Origin: Shewanella frigidimarina
GTDB lineage: Bacteria; Pseudomonadota; Gammaproteobacteria; Enterobacterales; Shewanellaceae
Assembly (NCBI RefSeq): GCF_003797125.1
Contig: NZ_RKKE01000002.1
Span: forward strand, 409,661 to 473,660
Direction of reading: 5' to 3'
Length of the DNA stretch: 64,000 bases
The position numbers and the translations under genes are program-made. Under the pieces are notes generated by a model. It ran no database searches. It saw only the letters and a list, made by a program, of their open reading frames with translations, and was not told the DNA's origin. Every line of letters begins with the position of its first letter. The stretch's first letter is position 1. Positions 20,859 through 29,493 of this stretch are shown here, in pieces.

Positions 20859-21393
20859 AGGCACTGACATCCTTGTTTTGTATCGTGTATAAGAAAACCC
20901 ATTAATGCTATCTGTACACCAATAATGCGTAGACAACGGTTCCATTTAATGAGGTGGTGGATTTATGTCATCACTGTCGTTAGTGAGCCATAACCCTATT
21001 TTTTATAGGTTATTATAGTTTGGTATGTATTTGAAAATTGTCAATTATATAATTTAATAGACACAACAGATGTTCCGGACAAAGCATGATGTAGTAGAGT
21101 TGAACAAAAGTCGTTTTTTTTATCGCAAAAGAAAATTTAAAATAAAAAATCTTTAAAAATAGAACATTACGAACTTTAATTAGCTTATTTCAAAGTTGAA
21201 GTTAAATTGGTTAGTCACAAAGCAGAATAGGTTATTAATCATGTATTGTGGTAATAAAATTAACATGTAAGGCAAAGTATGCCCTACATGTTAATCAGAC
21301 GCTCGAATAACCCAAGTGATATGTCCAATCCGTTAACCATACCTACTTGAGTGACAACTGAGCCAATAACTAAAAACGCCAATACAAAAGAAA
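20859..21393. other. 535-bp intergenic region, AT-rich
   Basis: Holds the upstream region of the Aer-like receptor and the downstream region of the rim operon. The only clear element is the hairpin terminator at 21259-21295. The middle part (about 21110-21180) is very AT-rich. No ORF, RNA gene or recognisable promoter consensus was found. Confidence 0.6.
21256..21296 (-). terminator. Terminator of the rimB-rimK-M14 operon
   Basis: Two 15-base arms (21259-21273 and 21281-21295; ATTAACATGTA at the base, one non-Watson-Crick pair) around a seven-base loop. Read on the minus strand, the stem is followed by TTTTATT. It lies about 100 bases after the last gene of the minus-strand operon. Confidence 0.75.
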
Positions 21394-22407
21394 TTAAGCG
21401 TATTCTTGCATAAAATCGTCAAGGTTATCGTTGATGATTTCTATCTCGTCACCGCTAAATTGCGCGATATGAAACAAGGCTTCGCCTTCATTGGTAACAG
21501 GAATATTACTGTTACCAATAATAATTCCGTCAGTAGGTGCGAGCAAAGGCGATGGTTCACCACCCAAAGGGTTAACGATGTTGGCTAACACCTGCCCTTT
21601 AGAGACGCGCTCACCCAATTTAAGCTTAATATTAACTAATCCATCAGACTCACTGCGGACCCAATAACTGCGGCTGGCATTAACACTGGTACTTTTAGTT
21701 TTAATTTTGCCTTTAGTCATACTTAAACAGCGCATCACATTGATAACGCCGTTAACGCCAGATTTAATCGACATATCACTAAAGCGCAGTGCTTCACCTG
21801 CCTCATATAAAATACAAGGAATATTCAGGCTGTTAGCATAACCGCGCATTGAACCTTCACGCGCTTTTGATGACATAATCACCGGTGCACCAAAAGCATT
21901 TGCCATGTCGAGCATCACTTCATCGTCGGTATCACAACGGATCTGCGGTAAATTATCACGATGGATAGCACCGGTATGCAAATCGACAATATGCGTTGCT
22001 CGTTTAACTAAAATACTACTAAACAAATGGGCCAAACGACTCGCTAGCGCACCTTTAGCAGAGCCCGGAAAACAGCGATTTAGATCGCGTCGATCCGGTA
22101 AATAACGAGATTGTTGAATAAAACCAAACACGTTAACGATAGGAACAATTAACAAGGTTCCCGTTAAGGTTTTAGCATTAACACGACCGAGCAAACGTCG
22201 ACATATTTCAATGCCATTTAACTCATCACCATGGATTGCTGCGCAAACCAATAAAACAGGTCCCGCTTTAGTGCCGTGAAACACTTCAACGTGCAAATCC
22301 ATCGGTGTATCGTTATACAGTTTTGCTGCGGGCAATTTGACACTTTGTTGAGTACCTGCTGCTACGCTAACATCACCGATAACAAACGGTTCATGCTTTT
22401 TTGCCAT
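21394..22407 (-). CDS. Succinylglutamate desuccinylase/aspartoacylase family (M14-like) hydrolase
   Basis: A 337-residue zinc hydrolase of the AstE/ASPA branch of the M14 carboxypeptidase fold. Zinc-ligand motifs are visible as AIHGDELNG and HIVDLHTG, with RDLNRCFPG typical of the family. The C-terminal 100 residues form a beta-rich domain like a barrel-sandwich hybrid (SDGLVNIKLKLGERVSKGQV). Its ATG overlaps the rimK stop by one base (TAATG), so the two are translationally coupled. The family removes acyl groups or amino acids from N-acyl amino acids; coupled to a glutamate ligase it may act on glutamyl conjugates. That role is inference. Confidence 0.9.
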   Translation of the reverse strand: MAKKHEPFVIGDVSVAAGTQQSVKLPAAKLYNDTPMDLHVEVFHGTKAGPVLLVCAAIHGDELNGIEICRRLLGRVNAKTLTGTLLIVPIVNVFGFIQQSRYLPDRRDLNRCFPGSAKGALASRLAHLFSSILVKRATHIVDLHTGAIHRDNLPQIRCDTDDEVMLDMANAFGAPVIMSSKAREGSMRGYANSLNIPCILYEAGEALRFSDMSIKSGVNGVINVMRCLSMTKGKIKTKSTSVNASRSYWVRSESDGLVNIKLKLGERVSKGQVLANIVNPLGGEPSPLLAPTDGIIIGNSNIPVTNEGEALFHIAQFSGDEIEIINDNLDDFMQEYA

Positions 22408-23312
22408 TAACCAACACCTTTCGTTTTTGAACTTGTGGATTTAACGTTTTTCTCAATAAACTGAATAATTTTTTCAGCAACATCAATACCGGTAGCTTTT
22501 TCGATGCCTTCAAGACCTGGAGATGAGTTAACTTCCATCACTAATGGGCCGTGTTTTGAACGTAAAATATCTACACCAGCGACATTAAGACCCATTGTTT
22601 TGGCAGCACGCAACGCGGTCGAACGTTCTTCAGGCGTTAACTTAACAATGCTAGCAGAACCCCCACGGTGTAAATTAGAACGGAACTCACCGGGTAATGC
22701 TTGGCGTTTCATTGCTGCAATCACTTTATCACCAATAACGAAGCAGCGAATATCTGCACCACCAGCTTCAGCGATATATTCTTGCACCATGATGTTAGCT
22801 TTTAGGCCCATAAATGCTTCAATAACAGATTCAGCCGCTTTACGAGTTTCAGCTAAGACAACACCAATACCTTGAGTACCTTCAAGTAACTTAATAACAC
22901 AAGGGGCACCACCAACCATGTCCAATAAATCAGGAATATCAGCAGGCTTACTAGCAAAACCAGTCACGGGTAAACCAATATTCTTACGAGACAAGAGTTG
23001 CAATGAACGTAATTTATCCCGTGAGCGAGTAATAGCAACAGACTCGTTTAACGGGTGAGTGCCCATCATCTCAAACTGGCGCAATACCGCGGTACCATAA
23101 AAAGTGACAGATGCACCAATACGTGGAATAACCGCATCAAATTTTGGTAGTTCTTCACCACGAACATGAATGCTAGGGGCATTCATATTGATGTTCATAT
23201 AACACTTTAATGGGTCGACAATTTTTATGACATGACCGCGAGCTTCAGCAGCTTCTTTTAACCGACTTGTCGAGTATAAATTCTTATTTCTCGACATTAT
23301 TGCAATATGCAT
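22407..23312 (-). CDS. rimK: RimK-type alpha-L-glutamate ligase (ATP-grasp)
   Basis: A 301-residue ATP-grasp ligase matching RimK over its whole length, which in E. coli adds glutamate residues to the C-terminus of ribosomal protein S6. Visible features: N-terminal [25 protein letters not shown], the ATP-binding loop [36 protein letters not shown] and the metal-binding end [14 protein letters not shown]. It sits three bases after the RimB-like gene and overlaps the M14 gene by one base, a tight three-gene operon. Whether S6 is the substrate here is not shown by the sequence. Confidence 0.93.
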   Translation of the reverse strand: MHIAIMSRNKNLYSTSRLKEAAEARGHVIKIVDPLKCYMNINMNAPSIHVRGEELPKFDAVIPRIGASVTFYGTAVLRQFEMMGTHPLNESVAITRSRDKLRSLQLLSRKNIGLPVTGFASKPADIPDLLDMVGGAPCVIKLLEGTQGIGVVLAETRKAAESVIEAFMGLKANIMVQEYIAEAGGADIRCFVIGDKVIAAMKRQALPGEFRSNLHRGGSASIVKLTPEERSTALRAAKTMGLNVAGVDILRSKHGPLVMEVNSSPGLEGIEKATGIDVAEKIIQFIEKNVKSTSSKTKGVG

Positions 23313-23315
23313 TTG

Positions 23316-23747
23316 TTATTCTCCTGCTAGAAATGATTCTGCTGAATTAACCAAAAAACGCCCTTCTAATGCGCGGCGTCCCAATAACATTCTAAATTTC
23401 ATGTGATCTCTATTGGTTAACGTCAGTTCGATGTCAAAAAGTTGGTCACCGATTAAGATCGGCGTTTTTATCACGTAGCGTTTCGTTACATGACCACCAG
23501 AGTCACTAACATCTCGGCGATCAAAGACATGGAATTCACAGACGACTTCACGATCTGAACCTTGGTCAGGGTGAAGCCAGACTCGAACCCATTTTTGGTT
23601 TTCTTTTTGAAACGGTTTTATTTTGAACGCATGTAAACAAGATGTTTTTGCGCCAGTATCCACTTTGATTTTGACTCTTTCGTTGCCAATATCAGGAAAA
23701 GTGCCCCATTCACGCCAACCCACAATACCGAGGGAATGTTCAGTCAT
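23316..23747 (-). CDS. RimB-like (PF05618, putative ATP-dependent zinc protease) protein
   Basis: A 143-residue protein of the family annotated as putative zinc protease or RimK/LysX-associated. It carries KVDTGAKTSCLHA, which resembles the DTG(A/S) active-site motif of retropepsin-like aspartic proteases, and ends with a GRRALEGRFLVN stretch typical of that fold. In Pseudomonas the homologous gene rimB is in an operon with rimK and modulates it. The ATG at 23747 has an AAAGGA site six bases upstream; a TTG two codons earlier would sit on that site and is less likely. First gene of the three-gene operon. Confidence 0.88.
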   Translation of the reverse strand: MTEHSLGIVGWREWGTFPDIGNERVKIKVDTGAKTSCLHAFKIKPFQKENQKWVRVWLHPDQGSDREVVCEFHVFDRRDVSDSGGHVTKRYVIKTPILIGDQLFDIELTLTNRDHMKFRMLLGRRALEGRFLVNSAESFLAGE

Positions 23748-24216
23748 GGTCAATCCTTTCTTGTAGAGGAATTATTCATTCCAAAGTGTTATCTTTCTAA
23801 AAATTCAATATTTGAGCAGACACCACAATTAAGTTTTTTCATTGCACTGCTCAACGTATATTTTTTGTTAACCAAACGTTAACCGACAAAGTTTTTGTCA
23901 AAAATGTAGCTTTCAAAACAATTTTAACACCAACACTTTATTTATATCAAACTAACATTGACAACATATCTAAAATAAATTTCTATGTCAGTAAGTTACG
24001 ATAACAATACGACCATATCTAAAGCGCCAAAAACCAACATCCACCTTGACTTACAATACAAAAATCACGTAATTAAAATTAAAACGTTCAAATAACGTGC
24101 ATAATATTAATGGCTTAAAACAACTCTAGCTATTTCACTCAGAGTAGACATTGTTTAACATGATAGCCAAATTATAACATTAATATCTGCATCGCTATTG
24201 TAAAAAAGGTATCGTC
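23748..24216. other. 469-bp divergent intergenic region
   Basis: AT-rich spacer between the rim operon (minus) and the DUF2461 gene (plus). It must contain both promoters. I see a small GACAAA/TTTGTC inverted repeat at 23885-23899 and repeated GTTAACC near 23870-23882, but no recognisable operator, ORF or RNA gene. Confidence 0.5.
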
Positions 24217-24888
24217 ATGTTCAGTCAACATAGTTTCGATTTTTTAAACAGTCTAGCAGTTAACAACGATAGAGAATGGTTTAAAACCAACCAACAGCAA
24301 TACGAAGATCAAGTGAGAACACCAGCATTACAGTTTATAGAAGCCATGCAAGGGCCTATTTTAGGTTTGTCTCCACGCTTCACTGCAGTGGCTAAAAAAG
24401 TTGGTGGTAGCTTAATGCGCCCACAACGCGACAGTCGCTTTAGTAAAGATAAAACACCCTATAAGACTAATGTCGGCATTCAGTTTAAACACTTTCAAGC
24501 CAAAGATGTCCATGCTCCGGGATTTTATGTTCACATCGCTAATGATGAATGCTTCATTGCCGCGGGTATTTGGCACCCAGAATCAAAAGATCTCAATGCC
24601 ATTCGTCATTGTATTGATGAAAACCCTAATGCTTATCAAAAAGCATTAACTCAACTGTCGCAAGCAGGATTTGAATTAACGGGAGATAGTTTAATTAGAC
24701 CTCCACGAGGATTTGATAAACATCACCCAATGATTGACGAGCTCAGGCGCAAAGACTTTATTGCCATCAAACCAATTAGTTCAGAACAAGTATGCCAGGC
24801 TGATTTTATTGAATTTTGTACACAAGAATATCAACATACGCGCGCCTTGATGGCTTACTTATGTTTTGCATTAGATTTAGACTTTTAA
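24217..24888 (+). CDS. DUF2461 domain-containing protein
   Basis: A 223-residue protein of the DUF2461/TIGR02453 family, a conserved cytoplasmic family without an established function. Typical motifs are FLNSLAVNNDREWF at the N-terminus, DSRFSKDKTPYKTN in the centre, and a PPRGFDKHHP motif followed by LRRKDF near the C-terminus. The start has an AAAGG site seven bases upstream. It is monocistronic as far as can be seen; the next gene on the strand begins 245 bases later. Confidence 0.9.
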   Translation: MFSQHSFDFLNSLAVNNDREWFKTNQQQYEDQVRTPALQFIEAMQGPILGLSPRFTAVAKKVGGSLMRPQRDSRFSKDKTPYKTNVGIQFKHFQAKDVHAPGFYVHIANDECFIAAGIWHPESKDLNAIRHCIDENPNAYQKALTQLSQAGFELTGDSLIRPPRGFDKHHPMIDELRRKDFIAIKPISSEQVCQADFIEFCTQEYQHTRALMAYLCFALDLDF

Positions 24889-24918
24889 GTGCGAGTGAAT
24901 CATAACATCATCATAGAA

Positions 24919-24936
24919 GCGTCGTTTCGACGACGC
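24919..24936 (+). other. UUCG-tetraloop hairpin after the DUF2461 gene
   Basis: A perfect 7-bp stem (GCGTCGT / ACGACGC) closed by TTCG, an unusually stable RNA hairpin, 30 bases after the stop codon. No T-run follows, so it is not a classical intrinsic terminator. It could protect an mRNA 3' end. Confidence 0.5.
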
Positions 24937-25133
24937 GAATAAGCGTATTTAGCACAGAACGCTGGTGATAGCCTTTTAGAAGTATTTAATATTACAAGAT
25001 TATCACTAAGATATGATGTCATTTTCGCCAACATAGTTTTAGCTCATCATTTAGATAAGCCGTGTTAAACTAGCAAAAAATAGTCCCCTGTACAGCATCA
25101 GTTATGTGCTGTGCGGCAATATCAGGTTAATTC

Positions 25134-26510
25134 ATGAGTCATAATATTCCCGCCATGTCTAACGCATCCACATCAGACGAGACACATACGCAAGAAATAG
25201 CTGCGACGACACCAGCACAAAAGCGAGCCCTAAGTTACTCAACCACTATTGAGACTCTGTTTAATCAGGTTATGAGTACCAACATGCCTGCCGATCGAAT
25301 CATTGGCCAATATTTTCGTGAAAATAAAAAACATGGGTCAAAAGATAGGCGAGTGATCCGCGAAAGTTTGTTTGGTCTATTTCGCTGGAGGGGCTGGTTA
25401 AACCAATTAAATTCAAGCCAAAAACACACTACATGGTTTCAACAGCTAAGCACATGCGCTATGTTGGAACAACATGAATGGAATGACGTTGCTACTGCCT
25501 GGAATGACTTCGCGAGTTGGCCTCAAACCCGCCCGGACCAAGTTGAACTGATAAATAATGCTTCATTAAATGACAAATTAACCGCCTTTATGACGGTAAG
25601 TGGCATTGATACCTGTCAACTAACCCAGTTGTTGCCACAATGGTTTTGGCAACTGTGTCCTATAGATGGTGTTGATCAATATGCAGTTGTTAATGCTATG
25701 AGCAGTCGACCTCCGATCTGGGCTCGTGCACAAACATTATCAACTGAAAAAGTGATCAAATCTCTTGGCCAAGCTGGTATTGAAGCAAAAGCGAATAGTT
25801 ACTTTTCAGATGCCATAAATTTAGGTTATAAGAGTATTAACTTAAATGAAGTTAATGTTTATAAACAAGGTCATCTTGAAATCCAAGATTTAGCTTCACA
25901 AGTTATTGGACAAATTTGTCAGCCAAATAACCATGAAAAATGGTGGGATGCTTGTAGTGGTGCTGGCGGCAAAACACTGCAATTATATTCATTAATGTTA
26001 CAGCAAGGCTCTGCCTTAACGGGCAGTATTATTGCATCAGATATTCGAACTAAACCGTTAGAAGAGCTACGCAAGCGTGCCAAACGTGCAGGTTTTGATA
26101 ATATTAGTGTTGCACCTTGGAAAGGCGACGTATTGCCTGTAGACGCGAATGCTTTTGACGGAGTATTAGTCGATGCTCCTTGTAGCTGCACAGGTACTTG
26201 GCGTAGAAACCCTGATATGCGATGGCTTGATGATGCCAGTGCAGTAACAGATAAACCGATGCTACAATTAGCCATTTTAAGACGTAGCGCAGTGGCGGTA
26301 AAATCAGGCGGTAAATTGGTTTATGCAACGTGCTCTTTATCACCTAGTGAAAATGAACAAATTGTAAAAGACTTTTTATCTGAAACAGCCGAGTTTGAAC
26401 TTGAACCGGTCACGCATCCTTTTACAGGGCAACTATGTGATATGCTGACAATTTGGCCTCAGCAAGCTAACAGTGATGGCATGTTTGTCGCAAAAATGCG
26501 CCGCAAGTAG
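25134..26510 (+). CDS. RsmB/NOP family SAM-dependent RNA (cytosine-5) methyltransferase
   Basis: A 458-residue m5C RNA methyltransferase of the RsmB/NOL1/NOP2 family. The N-terminal half is helical and NusB-like or variable. The C-terminal Rossmann domain has the SAM-binding motif DACSGAGGKT, the motif IV loop DAPCSCTGTWRRNPD near residue 347 and motif VI YATCSLSP near 398. Both cysteines used by this family (nucleophile and release) are present, so it should be active. It is not necessarily RsmB itself; the usual rsmB neighbours fmt and def are absent. The target RNA is unknown. A terminator follows at 26546. Confidence 0.92.
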   Translation: MSHNIPAMSNASTSDETHTQEIAATTPAQKRALSYSTTIETLFNQVMSTNMPADRIIGQYFRENKKHGSKDRRVIRESLFGLFRWRGWLNQLNSSQKHTTWFQQLSTCAMLEQHEWNDVATAWNDFASWPQTRPDQVELINNASLNDKLTAFMTVSGIDTCQLTQLLPQWFWQLCPIDGVDQYAVVNAMSSRPPIWARAQTLSTEKVIKSLGQAGIEAKANSYFSDAINLGYKSINLNEVNVYKQGHLEIQDLASQVIGQICQPNNHEKWWDACSGAGGKTLQLYSLMLQQGSALTGSIIASDIRTKPLEELRKRAKRAGFDNISVAPWKGDVLPVDANAFDGVLVDAPCSCTGTWRRNPDMRWLDDASAVTDKPMLQLAILRRSAVAVKSGGKLVYATCSLSPSENEQIVKDFLSETAEFELEPVTHPFTGQLCDMLTIWPQQANSDGMFVAKMRRK

Positions 26511-26545
26511 TACGCCTAGCCGAAAGAGAATTAAAATTTCCCACT

Positions 26546-26573
26546 AAAAAGCCATCATATCGATGGCTTTTTT
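26546..26573. terminator. Bidirectional terminator between the RNA methyltransferase and DUF2802 genes
   Basis: An 11-bp stem AAAAAGCCATC / GATGGCTTTTT with a five-base loop, flanked by A- and T-runs, between convergent genes. Confidence 0.92.
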
Positions 26574-26599
26574 ATTATGGTGAAACAACGACTAACTGT

Positions 26600-26998
26600 C
26601 TATCTTCGATGAAGGCGTAATATTAATTCAGCTTCTGCTTTAGGTAACTCACACTCTTGCATTAGCTCTTCAATACCGGCCCCCAAACCCACCATTTTTA
26701 CGGCTCTAGAATATAACTTGGCTTGTGGGTCTTGCTGGCTAGCTTCTTCTAGCATATCAAACTGCTTGGAGAGTTTTTTCTCTAATTCGACAACGCGCCT
26801 TCCTACACCAATAGTACCACTACGCAATTCGTGTAATTCACGTTTAACAGCTTCTCGCTGACGATCGCTTTCTTTTACTAGCACTGTCAGAGCATTAACT
26901 TTAGTCTTTAATTTGCTCGACTGTTTTTGTAAGTAAAGTACCAAACCAAGGCATGCAATAACGTACACTAAAGCTGCAATTAGAAATTCATCACCCAT
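26600..26998 (-). CDS. DUF2802 domain protein, membrane-anchored coiled coil
   Basis: A small protein of about 132 residues. An N-terminal membrane helix (FLIAALVYVIACLGLVLYL) is followed by a coiled-coil segment rich in Lys/Glu (about 25-85) and a C-terminal helix-turn-helix-like end (EELMQECELPKAEAELILRLHR) characteristic of DUF2802. This family is often found next to cheW in polar-flagellated gammaproteobacteria, as here. ATG 26998 is preferred because AAAGG lies seven bases upstream; an ATG two codons earlier is only one base from that site. A terminator separates it from cheW, so it is probably expressed by readthrough or its own promoter. Function unknown. Confidence 0.82.
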   Translation of the reverse strand: MGDEFLIAALVYVIACLGLVLYLQKQSSKLKTKVNALTVLVKESDRQREAVKRELHELRSGTIGVGRRVVELEKKLSKQFDMLEEASQQDPQAKLYSRAVKMVGLGAGIEELMQECELPKAEAELILRLHRR

Positions 26999-27045
26999 TA
27001 ACATACCTTTGTTGCTTCAACAAAAAACAAAACTAAAGCCAAAAC

Positions 27046-27077
27046 AAAAAGCCAACAGTTATTCGGTTGGCTTTTTT
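27046..27077 (-). terminator. Terminator downstream of cheW
   Basis: An 11-bp stem AAAAAGCCAAC / GTTGGCTTTTT with a nine-base loop lies between cheW and the DUF2802 gene on the minus strand. It is the likely end of the long flhA-to-cheW transcript. Its symmetry gives runs on both strands. Confidence 0.88.
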
Positions 27078-27090
27078 CATCAGATTACGA

Positions 27091-27585
27091 TTAAATTTGT
27101 GTTAATTCTACCCACTCATCATCAGACAATAATTTGTCCAAATCGACTAGAATCAATAATTCATTATCGCGGTTACTCACACCTTGAATATATTTAGCAC
27201 TTTCTTCAGTGCCCACATTTGGTGCGTTATCAATTTCTGAGCGACGTAAATAAACCACTTCAGCTACGCTATCAACCAAAATACCAATAACTTGTTTTTC
27301 AGCCTCAATGATAACCACTCGAGTAGAATCATCTAGTTCGGCTGATGGCAAACCAAAACGTGAACGCGTATCGATAACCGTTACCACGTTTCCGCGTAAG
27401 TTAATAATACCTAAAACGTAATCTGGTGCACCTGGTACAGGAGCAATTTCGGTGTAACGTAATATTTCTTGAACTTGCATTACGTTAATACCGTAGGTTT
27501 CATTATCTAGCTTAAATATAACCCATTGTAATACCAAATCGTCTTTAGCTGCAGTAGCCGCTGCTACACTTCTAGAATTGCTCAT
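27091..27585 (-). CDS. cheW: CheW, chemotaxis coupling protein
   Basis: A 164-residue adaptor linking chemoreceptors to the CheA kinase. A single CheW (SH3-like) domain covers most of the protein: VIFKLDNETYGINVMQVQEI, PDYVLGIINLRGNVVTVIDTR and a VDSVAEVVYL stretch. An N-terminal extension of about 20 residues precedes it. GAGG lies six bases before the ATG. It is the last gene of the chemotaxis block, two bases after parP. Confidence 0.95.
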   Translation of the reverse strand: MSNSRSVAAATAAKDDLVLQWVIFKLDNETYGINVMQVQEILRYTEIAPVPGAPDYVLGIINLRGNVVTVIDTRSRFGLPSAELDDSTRVVIIEAEKQVIGILVDSVAEVVYLRRSEIDNAPNVGTEESAKYIQGVSNRDNELLILVDLDKLLSDDEWVELTQI

Positions 27586-27587
27586 AG

Positions 27588-28670
27588 TTAACCTCGGTCA
27601 ATCGAATCCTGACAACCTAAACCTGCATCAAGCATTTTGATTAATGCTTGAACATGTAAAATGCCACACATTTGTTGTTTTACTACCCCAGCAAGCCAAG
27701 GACGCTTACCCGGTTTTTCACGCCAATTGACGTGTGATTTATCTATTTTAACGGCGTTAACTAACGATTCGCACGTTAATCCCCACTGACTATCTTCAAG
27801 CATAACAAGATATTGATAATTTACTGTTTGTGCTAATTCTGGAGAATATTTTTCAGGCATCACCCAAGCACACGTATCAACCACATTTATTTTAGTATCT
27901 CGATGGGTTTGCACCCCTTTAAACCAAGAGGGCCTACCTATAAGATGGCTTATCTTCTCAATTTTAATAATCCCACCCAAACTGACCAATGGCACCGCGA
28001 GTGTTAACCCTGCTACATTGAAGAATAACACCTGAAATTCATCATCAAGTAATTCTTGTAAATCATGGGTAATACTAGGCGGTTGATACCCAACCTGAGT
28101 CTGTGGCGCATCGTGCTCTTGCGACGCCGAGTTCTCTACCAACTGATCATGCTTAATGATAGCGTCTTTTATATCAGCATGTGAACTTTCGTTATTGTTT
28201 ATATCGACTAACGGCTTGATTTCTTTATCCGTTAATTCTGTTTGTTGTATTTTTGTATGAGTAATGTCCGTTTCAGGCTCAATATGAGTGATAGCCTGAC
28301 GAACTCGTTCTGCACTGGCTTTAATCTGTTGTGATAAATCGGTTTCAGCCTTGGGTTTAGACACTGCAGATAATAATTTTTCAAGTGCCAGCTTATCTAC
28401 ACTGGTTGTTGGCTCTGCATATTGCCTAGCAATAACAGGAACAACCTTAGATGATGTTAGTTGCGAATAATGTGCCGACAGCGTCATTTCGACCGATGTA
28501 CAAGTCGATTTTTCCTCGCTAATGCTTGACGTTTTATTGCCGCTGTCTTTAACGGTATTAGCAGAAATACTTGGTTTTACCTCAAGGCTTTGTTCAGTAA
28601 TCGGCTTAGGCGATTCCTGTAATAAAAGACTGAAATAATCAAAAACAGTTTCATCAACCGATTTTGACAT
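27588..28670 (-). CDS. parP: ParP-like protein with C-terminal CheW-like domain
   Basis: A 360-residue protein with a long, low-complexity and probably disordered N-terminal region (residues 1-200) and a CheW-like C-terminal domain (about 205-350: QVLFFNVAGLTLAVPLVSLG, PSWFKGVQ, INVVDTCAWVMP). In Vibrio, ParP has the same architecture: it binds ParC through its N-terminal part and CheA through the C-terminal domain, anchoring chemotaxis arrays at the flagellated pole. Position between parC and cheW matches exactly. It overlaps the end of parC by 17 bases; AGGAG lies seven bases before the ATG. Confidence 0.88.
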   Translation of the reverse strand: MSKSVDETVFDYFSLLLQESPKPITEQSLEVKPSISANTVKDSGNKTSSISEEKSTCTSVEMTLSAHYSQLTSSKVVPVIARQYAEPTTSVDKLALEKLLSAVSKPKAETDLSQQIKASAERVRQAITHIEPETDITHTKIQQTELTDKEIKPLVDINNNESSHADIKDAIIKHDQLVENSASQEHDAPQTQVGYQPPSITHDLQELLDDEFQVLFFNVAGLTLAVPLVSLGGIIKIEKISHLIGRPSWFKGVQTHRDTKINVVDTCAWVMPEKYSPELAQTVNYQYLVMLEDSQWGLTCESLVNAVKIDKSHVNWREKPGKRPWLAGVVKQQMCGILHVQALIKMLDAGLGCQDSIDRG

Positions 28671-29448
28671 GGGTAAACTCCTGAGAAAATAAAAAATCCA
28701 GCAGGCGATTATATGCTTTTACACCTCGGCTACTGGCTGAATAATGTGATGCGGGTAAATGAGCCAAACTTGCATCTCTAAATTTTGTATCTACAGGTAT
28801 TACATCATTAGGCCACAGTGTTGGACCATATTTATCCTGCAAAAATTGTAATGCGATTGGGGACGCTTTAGTGCGCTTGTCATACATTGTAGGTAATACA
28901 GTATAGCTATAACGAGTTTTCTTAGAACGCCCCATTATTTCCATCGTTTTCACCATACGTTCGAGTCCTTTTATAGCCAAAAACTCAGTCTGGACTGGAA
29001 TAATAATGTGATGACTTGCTGCTAATGCATTAACCATTAACACCCCTAATACTGGTGGACAATCGATAATAGCAACATCATATTTATCTTCAAGCAATGC
29101 CAATAAGTTGCGCAACACCAAACCCATTCCTTCTTGATGACCTAATGACCTATCAAGTGTCGCTAACGCCATGTTCGCAGGAATGATATCAAGCCCTTCG
29201 ATTTGAGTTGGGAGCACATTCTGTAGAATAAACTCTTGGGTCAGCGTCTGATGATTCAAAAAGACATCATAAAGTGAACAAGGCACTTCATCGGAATCAA
29301 TACCTAAATAATAGCCCAATGAAGCGTGAGGATCGGTATCGATCATCAGCACTCGTTGACCACGTTTAACCAACGCTCCGGCTAAACTGGCTACTGTGGT
29401 GGTTTTACCTACTCCACCTTTTTGGTTAGCTACCGTCCATACTTTCAA
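28654..29448 (-). CDS. parC: ParC, ParA-family ATPase for polar chemotaxis-array placement
   Basis: A 264-residue deviant-Walker ATPase. KGGVGKTT at residues 10-17 is the ATP loop; DTDPHASLGYYLG and IDCPPVLGVL are further ParA/MinD motifs. No DNA-partitioning parB gene is nearby; its neighbours are cheB, parP and cheW. This is the order of the Vibrio parC locus, whose product recruits chemotaxis arrays to the old pole. The start is TTG with GAGAGG five bases upstream, in agreement with the family N-terminus MKVWTVANQKGG. Confidence 0.9.
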   Translation of the reverse strand: MKVWTVANQKGGVGKTTTVASLAGALVKRGQRVLMIDTDPHASLGYYLGIDSDEVPCSLYDVFLNHQTLTQEFILQNVLPTQIEGLDIIPANMALATLDRSLGHQEGMGLVLRNLLALLEDKYDVAIIDCPPVLGVLMVNALAASHHIIIPVQTEFLAIKGLERMVKTMEIMGRSKKTRYSYTVLPTMYDKRTKASPIALQFLQDKYGPTLWPNDVIPVDTKFRDASLAHLPASHYSASSRGVKAYNRLLDFLFSQEFTHVKIG

Positions 29449-29493
29449 AAAAGCCTCTCAACTCATTATAATGGTACTATTATGGAATATTGA

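Noticed and set aside
22504..22875. 123-codon open frame antisense to rimK
   Set aside because: Shadow frame fully inside the confidently identified rimK gene.
28654..29448. Plasmid or chromosome partition locus (ParA-like gene)
   Set aside because: No parB or centromere-like repeats adjacent; neighbours are cheB, parP and cheW, which identifies it as the chemotaxis ParC.
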